Assembly (NCBI GenBank): GCA_905250025.1
Contig: CAJNOJ010000215.1
Coordinates: forward strand, 62,001-126,000
Source of the DNA: Adineta ricciae
Taxonomy: Eukaryota; Rotifera; Eurotatoria; Adinetida; Adinetidae
Length of the DNA stretch: 64,000 nucleotides
Direction: 5' to 3'
Shown here: positions 1 through 12,200 of the stretch, one piece after another
How positions within the stretch are numbered: position 1 is the first letter of the stretch
Layout of the letters: every line of letters begins with the position of its first letter
The notes under the pieces: model-generated
Seen by the model: only the letters and a program-made list of their open reading frames with translations
Told to the model about the DNA's origin: nothing
Database searches by the model: none
Position numbers and translations under genes: made by a program

Positions 1-17
1 GTGGAGTTAACAAGAAA

Positions 18-1361
18 ATGTCGGATGTTAAAATAATAAAACCAATCGCAAAATATGCTAATGTTACTGGAAATTTTCCATTAACTACAGCAATTAAGCC
101 TTTGGCAGTCGCTGGTACTGCATTAAAAGAAGGTTCAGTAGTATATCTTCTTCATCAATTACCTTATAATTTTCTTCTAACGGATTTCTATGACCATAAT
201 CTGCACTACAACAAAATACCGGTAAGTGTTTGTTGCGTATGATAGTAATTTAAAGTTATTCTGATAGATTCATGGTTGGAGTCAACATCTGATTGGACCG
301 GGATTGTTTCAAGAGTGGATTTTAGCTATTAAGAGTGCTCGTACACCAGATGAGCAAAATGTGGAATTATTTCAATCAACTGAAACAAATCTCTTCGGTT
401 TTCGTACAACACGTTTAGTTGTTCCAGATGAACCTCTTCTAGCTTGGTTTAGTCTTCCGCAACTTCGCACAATATGCGAAAAAATCAAATTAACCAAAGT
501 TTTCAAAGTTGAAGAACTACTTAAATGTAAGATTTGATTTCAAATTCAGTTAATTTCCTCAGATTGATCTTTATTTCATTCCAGCAACACGATGTCCTCG
601 ATGTAAAGTCGAACAAAATTATCTTAACGTTCTTGTTGCGCACGTTCTTCTCGATCAATGTCATGATCCAATACCATCGCTAAATTTAAGTTTAAATGAA
701 CGAATCTTCGTTCATACATCTCCATCGAAGAAACGACTGATGGACTTTTCATCGATCAAACGATCTTCTTCGCCTTCTCCTCGTTCAAATTCGACAAATC
801 CAAAAAACGAGGATGTCAAAGAAAAAGATCACCATCAACAACAGCAGCAACCATCACAGCAATCATTACCACCGATCGCATTCTCAACAAATGATGTTTC
901 ATCCTATAAAATGAGTGTTCTCGATGGTACACATGCATTAGAGTTTACTTCCTTAGACAACGATGGACGACAACGTAAAGCACATCTATGTCTTTTCTGT
1001 GGCAAGGTAAATACTTCATACTCCAACAAATGATGTTTAGTTATTCGTGAAATTTCAGGTTTATAATCGTAAATATGGCTTGAAGATTCATCTGCGTACT
1101 CATACAGGATATAAACCATTACAATGTCGAGTTTGTTTTCGACCGTTTAGTGATCCATCCAATCTGAATAAACATATACGTCTTCATTCAACAACAACAA
1201 CAGCAGCAGCTTCATCATCATCTTCATCAATAACACCAACGAACACTTTGTCATCATCATCATTTGTTGCACATAAACGGCCTTATGAAGAGCAGGAGGA
1301 ATCGAATACTGACAGTGACAATTCAAATTTACATACATTGGACGATGATGAGGAAAATTAA
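18..1361 (+). CDS. PRDM13: PRDM13-like PR-domain zinc-finger regulator, copy 1
   Basis: Four exons: 18-221, 268-526, 585-1006 and 1059-1361, joining in phase to 395 residues. The N-terminal half (about 1-150) resembles a PR/SET domain, with an SARTPDEQN segment and a FRTTR..PDEPLLAWFS end typical of PRDM proteins. A divergent CPRC...H finger follows. After a Gln-rich linker come two classical C2H2 fingers split by the last intron; the reading KYGLKIH.RTHTGYKPL and SDPSNLNKHIRLH is the PRDM12/13-type signature. The tail is Ser/Thr-rich and acidic. In animals this family represses transcription during neural fate choice. As remembered, PRDM13 has more C2H2 fingers than the two seen here. PRDM13 is my best guess within the family; PRDM12 or PRDM8 are alternatives. 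Confidence 0.85.
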
Positions 1362-1695
1362 AATTTTTCTTTTCAAAATTTTGTCAGAATTTTGTAATTT
1401 GAATGTTTAAAAACATATTCTGTCCTTTTCTACTGTCCATTTCCTTATTTAACCTATCTTTGACAAAAAAACTCACATATCGTTCCGATGTCATATTAAA
1501 TCTATCATAATAAAAGCAAATTGCCAAAAGATCTCACTCGTGATACGTGTCCGAAAACTTCACTGATTATCTCGATAATGGACAATTATAGAAAGGAAAA
1601 GTTCTTTGAAATGATTTAGATGTGACAATCACAGCTAGAATAACTTTATTTCAATACCCACAAAATAAGAAAGAACAGAAATGCACTGAATAACC

Positions 1696-2043
1696 TTATT
1701 GTTTAGAATTGCCATTCGAATCGGAATCAGCCTGATTATCCGGTGCGATTTGTCCACGATTGGTAACCGCACCTGGTGTTTGATTAGTTGAATAGCCAAC
1801 GGTACTTTTTGTGGTGACACCTGTTTGAGCATTAGCAAGACCTTGTAAAGGATCTTGATGAGTCAACTGACCGTCAGCTGTGCTACCACCTCAACGAAGA
1901 ACAAAGCAGATATTTAGTTATGAGATAGTAAGACCAGGAGGATTTTTGTAATACTAACCAGTTCCGATGGGATCATCTCGAGCACGGCCACCTTTGCCAG
2001 AAATATTACCGTGTGAGCCATGTGCATGACTTGTTTGAGACAT
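1696..2043 (-). CDS. Small hydrophilic, glycine-rich protein (hydrophilin/LEA-like), copy 1
   Basis: Two exons on the minus strand, 2043-1959 and 1889-1696, with a GT-AG intron, joining to 92 residues. The protein begins MSQTSHAHGSHGNISGKGGR and is rich in Gly, Gln, Asn, Ser, Thr and Asp. It has no Cys or Trp, no hydrophobic stretch and no signal peptide. This composition fits the hydrophilin definition (glycine-rich, highly hydrophilic, disordered), a class that includes many desiccation-protective LEA proteins. I recognise no LEA repeat motif, so function is inference. Its 3' end lies about 330 bp from the 3' end of the PRDM13-like gene, tail to tail. The other copy carries an early stop. 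Confidence 0.6.
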
Positions 2044-2510
2044 TCGTTTTGTAGATTGTAAACTGAAAAATAGTTGAATTAGTTCTGGTGCACTTTAGAT
2101 TCCGTATGCTTACATATATATGCGCACTCAATCACCGCAGTAGTTCTCACTGAGCCATTGGTCGTTATCTGGATCGTTTTGTCAAATTTGCAAGACACAT
2201 CGAAATTACAACATGTGTAGAAGTAATAGTTTTTCTGATCCAAAATAAATTAATAAGGAGAATGTTTTTTTGCAGATGACGCTAGTGAAAAGTTTTCTAG
2301 TTTGTATTTATCCAGAAGTTGGTTGTCAATCATGAAGTTCGATTTTCAGATATAGTTTTCTTTTTCTTTAATCTTTCCGATGAGTTTCAATCGAAAGTTG
2401 ACATTCACAGAGCAGCGCTGAGCAACTGATGTATAAATCAATCTCTAATAAACCTTTACAAAGTTTTATTGTTAAAACAGACAAAAAACAATCATTTTTT
2501 TTAAAGACAC

Positions 2511-5500
2511 TTAAGTCCTACAGTATAGTTTGTGTATGTCATAATTTCGTTTGTCATCATATGTTTTATTACAAGTTGCACATTGATGCATAGTTGTACT
2601 TGTTGCAGATCTTTGTGGTTTGGCAGATCCTGCCGTTCGTGAACTTTTCGGTAATGAAGTATCACGGCGAGCACTATCAGTTGGTGCAAATCGATTCTTC
2701 GATGCTGATGATGGCCGATTTGTCGCACGACCTTTACCTACAGATAAAGAAAAGCACACAATGTTCGTTCTTTCTTTTTTTTTTTTGTAAACAATAGACA
2801 AATGACAATATACCGATGATCATTTCATAATCAGATGGTGGAGGAATAGTTGATGTACGGCCATTGTTCGAACTTCGCGAAGAATGTGCGACAGTTGGTG
2901 GCCGCGATTCGGATGTAATCATTAGCTCTCTGAAAAAGTAAATGGTAGAAAGTCTATGTTGACAAGAGTTTGAATCATTACGTTGATTGAATGCGAGTAG
3001 AATTAGTTGTCCATGATCGATCATGTTGTTTCGGTGAATTTTCACGGTCAATATTTGTTTGTGGAAGGGGAAAAACATCTTGTTCGGATTTTATCCATCC
3101 ATTAGCAACATAGTCATTTTCGCTAAAACGTGGAATGTAATGTGAGGTTGGTGCAGGTCTAAATAGAGAACATATTTGTAAGTTTTCTTTCTTCATTAAG
3201 CTAATCCTCGACCTTGTTTCTGTGAAAGCTTGCTGCTGCTGCTGTTTTTGTTGTTCGAGAATTTCATTATTTAGCAACCACAAGGGCGTTGGTTTTGCTT
3301 TCTAAAAGGAGAAACAATCGATCAATGTACGAAGAGTCGACTACAACTTCCTACCGATGCAATAGGTTCATTTACAAATGAAGATTTCCTCGGTACTTGT
3401 TCTTGTCTCGATTGAGTTCTTAACTCTTCATAACGTTCTTCCGTAACCATTGTTGGTAACGTATTATTCATCGACAAGAGCTTTTCTATAGAATTTTTCA
3501 ATGATTCATTCTGCTTTCGTAATAGATCTATACGAATTTCATTTGTACGCATTTGATTTTGCATATCAACAACAATATTATGTGAAGCTAAGAGAGAAAT
3601 ACCAGAAATCGTATGTGAAAGGCAGGTAAATCGTTAAGAATTTTACGTGGTTCATGCTCAATAGGACCATTAAAATCAGGATACTGTAATAACATTTGTT
3701 CACGTTCTTCCATTTGTTGAAGTTGTTGATCTAATTGTTCTAAACTTGACTTTAACATACTAATTTCTTCCAGTAGATGATTATTTGTTTCCATTAACGA
3801 TTGAACTTGATGAGTATCGACAGAAGGTCGATTTTGTTTTTGAACAGCATCGAGTTTCTTTTCTAGTTCAGTTCGAGAAACATCAAGCTCGCTTACTTGT
3901 TTTCTAACATCGTAGAAAGATAAATAAAGTGTTCTTTCTCGTAAACTATTCAACCTACTTCAATAATTCACATTCCTGAGTGAGTTCATCGTAAGATGTT
4001 GTCAATGTCTTTTGTTTTGATTGATAATTCTGAATAGATAGAAATTACTAGTGATGGAGAGAAGAAAAATGTTCAGTTACTTGTTCTTGTCGAATCATAT
4101 TTTCAATTCGAGTTCTTTCTTTCTGCAATTCTCGACTTCGTTCTTCTAAATCTCGTTTGACTAAGTCCAATTCCGTTTGTAAACGTACACGGTCTTGTTC
4201 TAATGTTTTAATAACATCATCCGATTTAAATCGATCTTGAATCAATGTTTTCAATTCATTTTTCGATATTTCTAAACATAAAATGGATAAGAAGTCATTT
4301 CAATTAGAAACACATTAACTAGATCATTTAATGTGATTATTGGATTTTTTTTTATTGAGAAAATCTCCGTGTTAATAGTACTTGACAATTTCCGATCACG
4401 AATGCCAAGTTTAATTATCGGAAAGAGTAATTTATTCATGATCAATTGAGTTCTTTTCGATAAAAACATCATATTTTTTCAAGGACATCTTTTATTCTTC
4501 AAAAAACTCCATATTTCGACATTTATGAGAGACAGATTAAGGACTTTTTTATTGACTATTACCTAATTTTTCCATTTGTTCGCTTCTTAACGTACATAAA
4601 TCGTTGACTTCTTTTAATTGTTGTTCCAATTGCAGCTTTTGATTTGTTAATAAATGAATTTGCTCGTTGAGGCTTTTTTCTTGTTGTTCTGATTCTCTCT
4701 TTAATTCATTGAACTTTTTATCGTGTAATTCTTGAAGAATCTTTTTCGATTGTTTATCATCATTGATCTGTTGCTGCAAACGATGATTAGTTTCGTCTTG
4801 TTTCTTACAGCGATTTTCGTTCAATTGTAAATCACTTTTAGTTTTATTCAATGTGTTGTTCAGATATTGAAGATGTTTTGATAAACGATCGATATCTTTC
4901 GCTTGAGAATCTGACCAATGATTAACTTCATCCGATGAGAAGATCTCGGTACTTGTTGAACATCGATGTTGAGCAAGTGAAGATGGCAAATTGTATGTAT
5001 GACACAAGTTAATTAGACTATCGCCATGATCACGAAGAGATTGTTGAAGTTTTAAACATGATTGACATGGTCCAAGTGCTGTTTCGACAGTTTGAGAACG
5101 TTTTTCAGTATTTACATTGGCTTTAGAACGAGCTAAGGGTGCTGTTTTAGTTCCGTTAATTAATACTCGTTTACGTTCGTTCTAAAATAGAGAATAATTG
5201 AATATTATTCGAATCAATCTAGAATACCAGATGCGAACCTCGTGCTGTTGGAGCACGGTTGATAAATGTAGAAGTTTATTCCAATATTTCTTCACAACCA
5301 AACCAACACTAAGACTGGATTGTTGATTGGCTGTAGATGAAGAATCGACAGTATTTGGTAAGAGACTTGATTGCATTTCATGTAAATAACGCCACGAACC
5401 ATGTAAAACAAGGAGAAGTCTAAAGAATAAATATAGAATGGTTAAACATAGGCGAACAAAATCTTCAAACGAACCGATCAATGATAAGTTCAAAAAGAAC

Positions 5501-5771
5501 AATATGTGAAACTTGATTATCGACTTCGTTTTTACCGTGCTGGTATCGTTGAAGAAGTTCTTTGATATCAACATCGGTGGCAATCTTATCTGGAAACTTC
5601 CATGAATGACATCTATTCAAATATTCCAATTCATTATACTTGTATAAGAAATGTATTATCTTACTTGATCGATCCCGTTTTCCCAACAATATCATAAACA
5701 ACACTTTGTAGATCGTCGATATCAACACGTAAACTATCAATACACGCTTTACTTCCAAGAAGATGAGCCAT
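2511..5771 (-). CDS. CCDC157: CCDC157-like coiled-coil protein, copy 1
   Basis: Twelve exons on the minus strand, all with GT-AG introns and consistent phase, joining to 801 residues: 5771-5665, 5612-5475, 5419-5239, 5181-4563, 4271-4081, 4029-3959, 3903-3647, 3587-3355, 3301-3213, 3158-2982, 2929-2814 and 2737-2511. The N-terminus starts MAHLLGS.ACIDSLR.D..DLQ and continues with a SWKFPDK..D.D segment and LFELIIDR, matching the CCDC157 family head. The middle (about 150-560) is Gln/Glu/Lys-rich coiled coil. The C-terminus adds a Ser/Arg-rich tail and one C-x2-C-x12-H-x3-C zinc-finger-like motif. In mammals CCDC157 is linked to spermatogenesis and Golgi/acrosome organisation. The start is fixed because an in-frame stop lies just upstream in this copy. 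Confidence 0.85.
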
Positions 5772-6119
5772 TGTTTTCTGTTATAAATGAAGTTTGCCAT
5801 TCAATAGTTTATCCGCCATGTTTAAATCAACGAGGTTGCTTAGCAACGATCTCATTGGTCAATTAAAATTTACCCATCATGTTACACAAACAAACTAGAA
5901 TTAAATGTATGAAATATGAATATAAAAATGTCTTTTATATTAGTTTCTGTTTTACTAGTGGAATTAACATTGATGAATCATTCGATGACAAAATGAATAT
6001 TCATTGCCTGACTGACTATATCCTTCCGATCGACAGGCATTTCTTCATGTACTTGTGAAACTCGTTTCTTTTTTATTTTTCATTAGAATTTCTTTTAATA
6101 GAAACATACACACAGAACT

Positions 6120-6929
6120 ATGACAGACACTCAACAACCGTTGGCAACAATCACTAATCAACGCGACAAAACAACTAATGGAACAATTGATACGATTAAC
6201 CCAAAAAGTCCGTTAGAATTTACATGGACATTTTGGTATATCAAACCAGATAAAAGATCTAGCTGGGAACAATCGTTGATTAATTTGATCGATATCAGTT
6301 TTGTGGAAGATTTCTGGGCAACGTACAATCATTTAGCAACACCATCACGACTTTCACAGAGTAAATCTAATTCGGATTATTATTTTTTTAAGAAAGGAAG
6401 TAAGAATCGATATTTTCTCGAACGAAATCGACCTTATTGATAATTATCTTTCTCCTGTTCTAGTTCGTCCAATGTGGGGTAAATACTTCGAAGACAGTTC
6501 ATCTTCTTTCATGTTTTCTGCTTTTCAACAGAGGATAAAGCCAATGCAAAAGGTGGCCGTTGGTTATTAACGTGCGGAGGTCAAGATACTAAACTCGATG
6601 AATTATGGCTTGAAACGTTACTTGGAATGATTGGTGATTGTTTTTCTCATGATAGGTAGGTTTTCATTCGAGAAATATTCTATTCTTTCATGGTGTTTTC
6701 CAGTGATCCTGAACCATTAAGTAAATATATCACTGGATGTGTTGTTGCTATTCGTACACGTGGCCATAAGATAGCACTTTGGTTATCTGAAGCACATAAT
6801 GGAACGATCGTCCGAGAAATCGGTCGTCGATGGCGATCGATCATTAACTTACCATCCAATGTTCGAATACAGTTTGATATGCACAATGAAACTACGAATG
6901 GCTCTCAACGCCCCATGTATGAAGAATAG
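6120..6929 (+). CDS. EIF4E: eIF4E-family cap-binding protein A, copy 1
   Basis: Four exons, 6120-6399, 6464-6478, 6532-6655 and 6704-6929, joining to 214 residues. The protein binds the m7G cap of mRNA and recruits eIF4G. Cap-pocket residues are present: Trp in RSSWEQ (Trp56 equivalent), MWE (Trp102-Glu103), Arg in AIRTRG (Arg157) and Trp in KIALW (Trp166). VEDFW supplies the eIF4G/4E-BP contact Trp73. The second exon is only 15 nt and encodes the RPMW turn; without it the frame and the cap pocket are lost. Length is close to the usual 217. It converges with a second eIF4E gene ending at 7152. Confidence 0.93.
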
Positions 6930-7151
6930 ATCCGGGAAAGAAACTTCTATTTTGTTCTCAAACATTTGGTGTTGATGAATTGTTTTTTGTTGGTGTCAAC
7001 ACCTTCTGTTTTTGTACAAAACAACAAATTGAGAAGAGTTATATTCGAAAAAAGACGAATGTCTGTTGTTTTTTTTTTATTGACGAACAGTTATTTCAGA
7101 TGATAAATAAAGAAAATAAACAAGAAATAGTGTTCATTTTTCTTTCTCTCG

Positions 7152-8200
7152 TTAAATGATAAGACGAATTTCATTATTATATTCATCGAATTTTGCCTCA
7201 TGGTACTTCAGAAAAGCAAAAGAATGAAAATTTATTGAAGAATGATGTGTGCGAATCACTCTTACTTCGTAGACAATTTGTATATCCGATGGAATATTAA
7301 GCAGATCTTTGAATTTCATACCAATAATTTCAATTAAATGAAAATCTTCAGTCTTCTTTAGCCATAAGGCTAATCGATCACCTTTGACACGTAATGATAC
7401 AACAACACCATTAATAAATGCACTTAGATCACTACCGAAAGCATTTCCAATAAGTAGCAACATCTAAAGAGAATATATAATCTCAAGATGAAAACGCTCA
7501 TCAGAGATTATCGATGATTCTCCAAACACCACTTAAGATAGAACCCTCGATTGTGCTCCTATTCTCTGTTGACTGACTGATGATGAACTGTTTGAGTGAA
7601 TCTTGTCATTTTCAATGATTCTGTACTTACCAGATGAAGCCAATAGCCATCGAGATCACGTTTACGCCGTTTTGGGTCAATGGTTAACACCCACTTACCA
7701 CCACCGCGTGATGACACATCTTCCCACCTTGCTTTCTTTTGGATAAAAATATTTTAACAATATTTACAAAAATAACTTACATTGGAAGACAGCCGGCCTG
7801 CAGACATATGTCAAGAAAAATTTTCATTTCATCTGCCTTTATTGATTGGAAACTTTACCTTGAAAAGCATATAATCAGATCCATTAGTCAGATCTCTGAG
7901 ACCATATGTATGTGTGTAAAATGACCAGAAATCTTCCACATAATTGATGGATGTTATGTAGATGACATTTTGTTTCCAATCACGTTGTTTATCAGCCTTG
8001 TAGAAATATGTACCCCAAGCATTTCTTAATAGTGATTTATCATCATTAGATTGTTGTTGTTGGTGTAGACTTGGAAATTCAATATTTGTAATTATCGACG
8101 AAGTGATATTATTAGACAATTCTTGAGTACGATTCTCGTTTGTTGACAAAGTTCCAGTCTCGACTGGTAAATGATCAAGATTGGTTGCTATCGTTGTCAT
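7152..8200 (-). CDS. EIF4E: eIF4E-family cap-binding protein B, copy 1
   Basis: Divergent eIF4E paralogue on the minus strand, about 235 residues. Exons: 8200-7859, 7797-7781 (17-nt microexon), 7727-7631, 7463-7266 and 7205-7152. The microexon encodes AGCLP and the first two bases of the Met codon of PMWED, so the cap-binding Trp-Glu is rebuilt only when it is included. Other cap residues: Trp in RDWKQN, Arg in SLRVKGD, Trp in RLALW; VEDFW for eIF4G. The N-terminus (about 60 residues) is Ser/Asn/Gln-rich and disordered. The last intron, 7206-7265, is inferred; reading through it would also stay open and give a different C-terminus. It lies 222 bp tail to tail from paralogue A. Sequence differs widely from A, so the two may be specialised isoforms. 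Confidence 0.9.
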
Positions 8201-8678
8201 TGAAGTGAAGTATTGAATTGAAGGAAGAAGAAAGAGTTTTATTTAATAATGATCGTCATTATAGAAGAAATCGAGATGACGAAGCAATAACAAGAAGAAT
8301 TTGTTTTCTATCTAAAATGATCATTACATCAGACAATTTCGCGCCAATTGCTTCTATTAATAAGGAAAAACGAGAAACGATGATACTTCACTGAACTAAC
8401 TTCTTTGATTGTTTTTATTAGACATCTTGCTCTTTCCTATCGATTACAATGATGCCATGAAAATGTCGAAATGAAAAAAAAAACGAAGAAGAAGAAGAAT
8501 TCCTTTTTTTCTCGTACTGTGTGTTAAAAAGATAACATATGTATGTTCTTTATTAGTCAGGAAAGGTGAAATATGAAGAACGATTTAATTGAAAAAATGA
8601 AAATACAATACTTCTTCGTCTTCTCTGTTGTCTTTCACATCCCCATCTTTTTTCTTCAATGAATACGAATTCAAACAA

Positions 8679-9242
8679 ATGTTAACAGATTCTATCGCAC
8701 CATCTCTATGGTTTTCAGACGACGGAAATGATTCTTCTTATCCTCATCGATCGTTGTACAAAGGAAAGATTTTAATCAATGGACATTTGAAAAAGAATTG
8801 GAATACATGCTGGACGAAAATCGTTGCTGTCAATGAGATCATACTTGGTCTATTAATATTAATCCTTGGTATTTTAATGATTGTTTTTCATCTCGCTTTT
8901 TCTTTCACAGCACATGGAATCTGGACTGGTGCATTGACATTTTTGGCTGGATTCTTTGCATTTTTTACGATTATCTATCGGCATCATCGTTACTTTCTTG
9001 TGACTGCGTGTATTCATATTGTCAGTGGATTAGCATCAACAATATTGATTTTCATTTCAGTTTTTGCTCTCGTATTAGAAATGAAGAATGAGAATTCCAG
9101 TATATTCATAAATAATAACAATAATAACCGAGAGCTCAACTATGGTTTACATGTTACACTGATTCTATTGGGCCTTTATGAAAAACTTTTGTGTTATACA
9201 TTCTTAATAATGATTATTCGACACACACACAAGATGGTCTAA
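8679..9242 (+). CDS. Four-helix membrane protein, MS4A-like topology, copy 1
   Basis: Single open frame of 187 residues from the first in-frame ATG. The frame is open upstream to 8628 but without an ATG. About 40 hydrophilic residues are followed by four hydrophobic segments: roughly residues 33-55, 60-80, 85-108 and 148-172. A short Asn-rich loop lies between the third and fourth. The second helix reads HGIWTGALTFLAGFFA, similar in pattern to the second helix of MS4A/CD20-like tetraspans, and the third follows closely as in that family. I infer a plasma-membrane tetraspan; the family link is weak. A short upstream ATG frame (from 8574) overlaps the start in another frame. Confidence 0.7.
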   Translation: MLTDSIAPSLWFSDDGNDSSYPHRSLYKGKILINGHLKKNWNTCWTKIVAVNEIILGLLILILGILMIVFHLAFSFTAHGIWTGALTFLAGFFAFFTIIYRHHRYFLVTACIHIVSGLASTILIFISVFALVLEMKNENSSIFINNNNNNRELNYGLHVTLILLGLYEKLLCYTFLIMIIRHTHKMV

Positions 9243-12200
9243 TCATATATAGACACGCACCATTTTCTTGTTCTTGTGATAATTTATTATAGATGCTACA
9301 ACTCGTGCATCTTATCATGTATTTTCTCTTCTTTCTTTTCATATACATTTATTCATCGTAGAAAGAATTTCTTTATGATTGTTGAATCAAAATCAATTAG
9401 TCATAGACTTCTTTTTTTTTCTATTTATGGTAATTTTATATTGACTGATTATTCAAAATACATATTGTGTATTTCGGGAGAACTCGAGAATCGATCGAGT
9501 CGACGAGAAAGATAGATGAAGAAGCGAGAAAGAGAAAAAGAATTCTATAGAGTCGTACTTTGGCTCAAGGCCAACTGAGAAAATAACGAAAAAAATAAGG
9601 AAAAGAGAAAAAGAACTTTGAATATCAGGGATTTTCTTGTTGCGTCTGTCAGCGTCTCGTTGATAGTTAACGTTCGTTAAAATGATTTGTCGAGTCGGAG
9701 CCAGGTTTGCGTTTATTTCTCTTTAACTCCATTTTTTCCTCGGTAGATGAGAAATAAAACCGGATGTAATTATCCATTTTTTTTCTATGTGCACGATTGA
9801 TGAACATCCTTGGATGTGTTAAGCGTAAAAAGGATTTTTTGTTTACCGTCATTCTCCCTTTCTTACTAAATACAATTGCCTTGTGCTAACAAATTGCCTA
9901 TAGCGCAGCTTTTTTCATCATCGTTTATCTCGCCAAGGAAAAGAAGATATACTAGCCTTGAATCTTCCTTTTTTTTTCTTATTCTCTAATCAAATTCTTC
10001 CTGTCAAAGAGATGATGAGCTTTCACTACTCATATACAACAAAAACGTATGCTTGATGGCAAAGAAAAGAAGAATAAGAGGGAGAAAAAAAAGAAACACG
10101 GAAGCTTTACTCTTTATTCAACGTCTAATTTTGACATCTAGCGTGCGTGCCATGCACCGAACGTGCTACAACGAAAAGTTCCGTAGCCGTCGTCATCATC
10201 AATTAAACTTAATATACTATACACATATAGGCACGCCTGAAATCGAGTTTTTAAGTATGTAGAATGCGATGTATCCAAGAGACCATTAAGTAAACCATGC
10301 TGATTAGTTTTTCAAAGTATTTCAGTCTGAAACATAATCAATGATGACACGAATTGATTGAATATTAATCGCCAACGATGTTTTTCTAATATCATAAACT
10401 TCGATTACTCTTTCAGTTTGTCATATGTATGTATATATCTCAATTGATATTCATTTCAAAGTTGTCTTTTATGATTCAATTTATTATGTTGCACATCAAC
10501 ATAGTTATCACTTCAATAAACAGTGTTATTTTTGCTACTCCGATTGATTTTGTACAGGATCAACATGTTGCATACACACATCCTATTCTCAAGGGATGGT
10601 GTTTTCTCTCGAGCGTGAGCACATGCATCCGTGCACCACCATGATAAAGAACGATAGGGAAAGAAGCCGGTGACATGTCATGAATGATGTTCAGCAGAAA
10701 AGGGTCTACTCGCTATTATTTAAAAGCAAGAGAGAAAAAAAAAAGAATAATCATCATCATTGACGCTTAGGGTGGAGCCGTATGACCTAGGAACTGAGAA
10801 AAAAAAAGAAAAGTGCGACGAATTTTATTAGAAAATGAATAAGAACACTTATTCTTTCTTTTTTCTTCTTTCCCGTTATATAACGATTTATGTACGTTAC
10901 TCCATTTTCCACTATAATTATTTGTGACAATAGGTTAATTTCAATGAAATGTTCATATACGCTCGCTTTCTTGAACCGAAAGATGACATTTACTTTGACT
11001 TTAGAATTAATTTTCTCCGTTCCTTCGTCTATTTGTTTATGAACATCGCATCTATCATCCATGTGATTGTGTGTTGTCTCCATGCTAATTGTTGGCAAAC
11101 ATTGACTTAGTTTTTCTTTTAGATACTTCGTCATCGTTAATATCGTCTTCGTCTCCGTCTTCTTTTCCTTTTCATTACAAGAACAAGAGAACTTTTTTTT
11201 CTTCTTTGACAGCATATTCAAGAGAATAATCATAATGCTACGGCATCGAGTTCCGTCGTTGTCGTTCTCACACTCTTAACGTTTAGAAAAGAAGCAAGAA
11301 GAGAAAGATCTCGGCTTTGTTCCTTGCGGGTATTCCGCTGCTTTGTTTTTGCTATTTACATAGTAAATGTGGAGGGTACGGAGGACATAGAAAGCAAGCT
11401 TGCGCATCGTTGGATTAAATTATTCATTAGAATAAAAAGAAAAGAAAAAAAACGAAGAAGCGAGAGTTGCGCCTTTACTATCGTTTCTACATAGATGAAC
11501 TCTACTACTATTGCGTCATACATTACATCTATGCGTGAGAATTAATGCATTTTGTCTATAACTAGTAGAAAAGAAAAAGAGAAATTCAATCGTAATTTGT
11601 CTGATACTGCCCCTTTCAAATTTGAGCATTACATTTGGCATCTATTATCATTTGTATCATGTAATAATTAGGAGCACACAAGAAAAAAACAGAAAGGAGA
11701 AAGAGGAGAAGACGAGTAGACACAAAAGAATGTGCATAGAAAAACAGCTCATCAAAATATTGAACAACAAACGACACCATCTGACGATTAACGAATATTA
11801 TGCCTAGAAGAAAAGTTCTGACAAGTTGTTAGATTACGCCTGCTATATGTGTACGTATGTGTATATCTTCGATTAATCGTTTTTCATGTATTCTGTCGAT
11901 GTTACTATTCTTGTATATCACGCAAGATGGCCATGACTGTATACTAGAAAATAATTATGAATTCGATTGACGCTTTTTTTTTTGTCATCGTCTTGCCTGT
12001 CAATATTTTGTTAAGGATTTTGTCCAGTATGGATGCCAATCTGGCGCCTGCATCCGGTGCGATCGATCGTCATTTTGTATATATTTGATTAAATAAAATA
12101 ACGAGAATGAATGGGCGACGAAGGAAATTATTAACACAGTAATAATATCTGGCCATCGACAATGATGACAACAAAAACAGTCGTTCGATAAGGATAGAAA

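Larger units (their letters stand above)
1..11442. repeat. Large duplicated block, copy 1
   Basis: This block is repeated in the same orientation at 12755-24209. Gene order, exon limits and intergenic text correspond along the whole length, with scattered substitutions and small indels that I judge by eye to be a few per cent. It carries six genes. The match starts at the first base of the window, so the true left edge may lie outside. The match stops near 11442, where the second copy meets an n at 24210. The sequence from about 11443 to 12474 exists only here. Divergence is spread over coding and non-coding DNA alike, as expected for two alleles or a fairly young duplication. Confidence 0.93.

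Noticed and set aside
1147..1338. Minus-strand frame inside the PRDM13-like last exon
   Set aside because: It is the complement of the Ser/Thr-repeat coding exon, rich in Met and Leu from reversed CAT/AGC runs; no independent support.
9667..9852. 61-codon minus-strand frame kept in both copies (also 22436-22621)
   Set aside because: Basic, low-complexity translation without family likeness; conservation equals that of surrounding non-coding text.
10787..11233. 148-codon minus-strand frame in the gene-poor tail
   Set aside because: Lys-rich low complexity; length and C-terminus differ from the copy 2 counterpart (23615-24001) because of indels in A-runs, which is not how a coding frame behaves.
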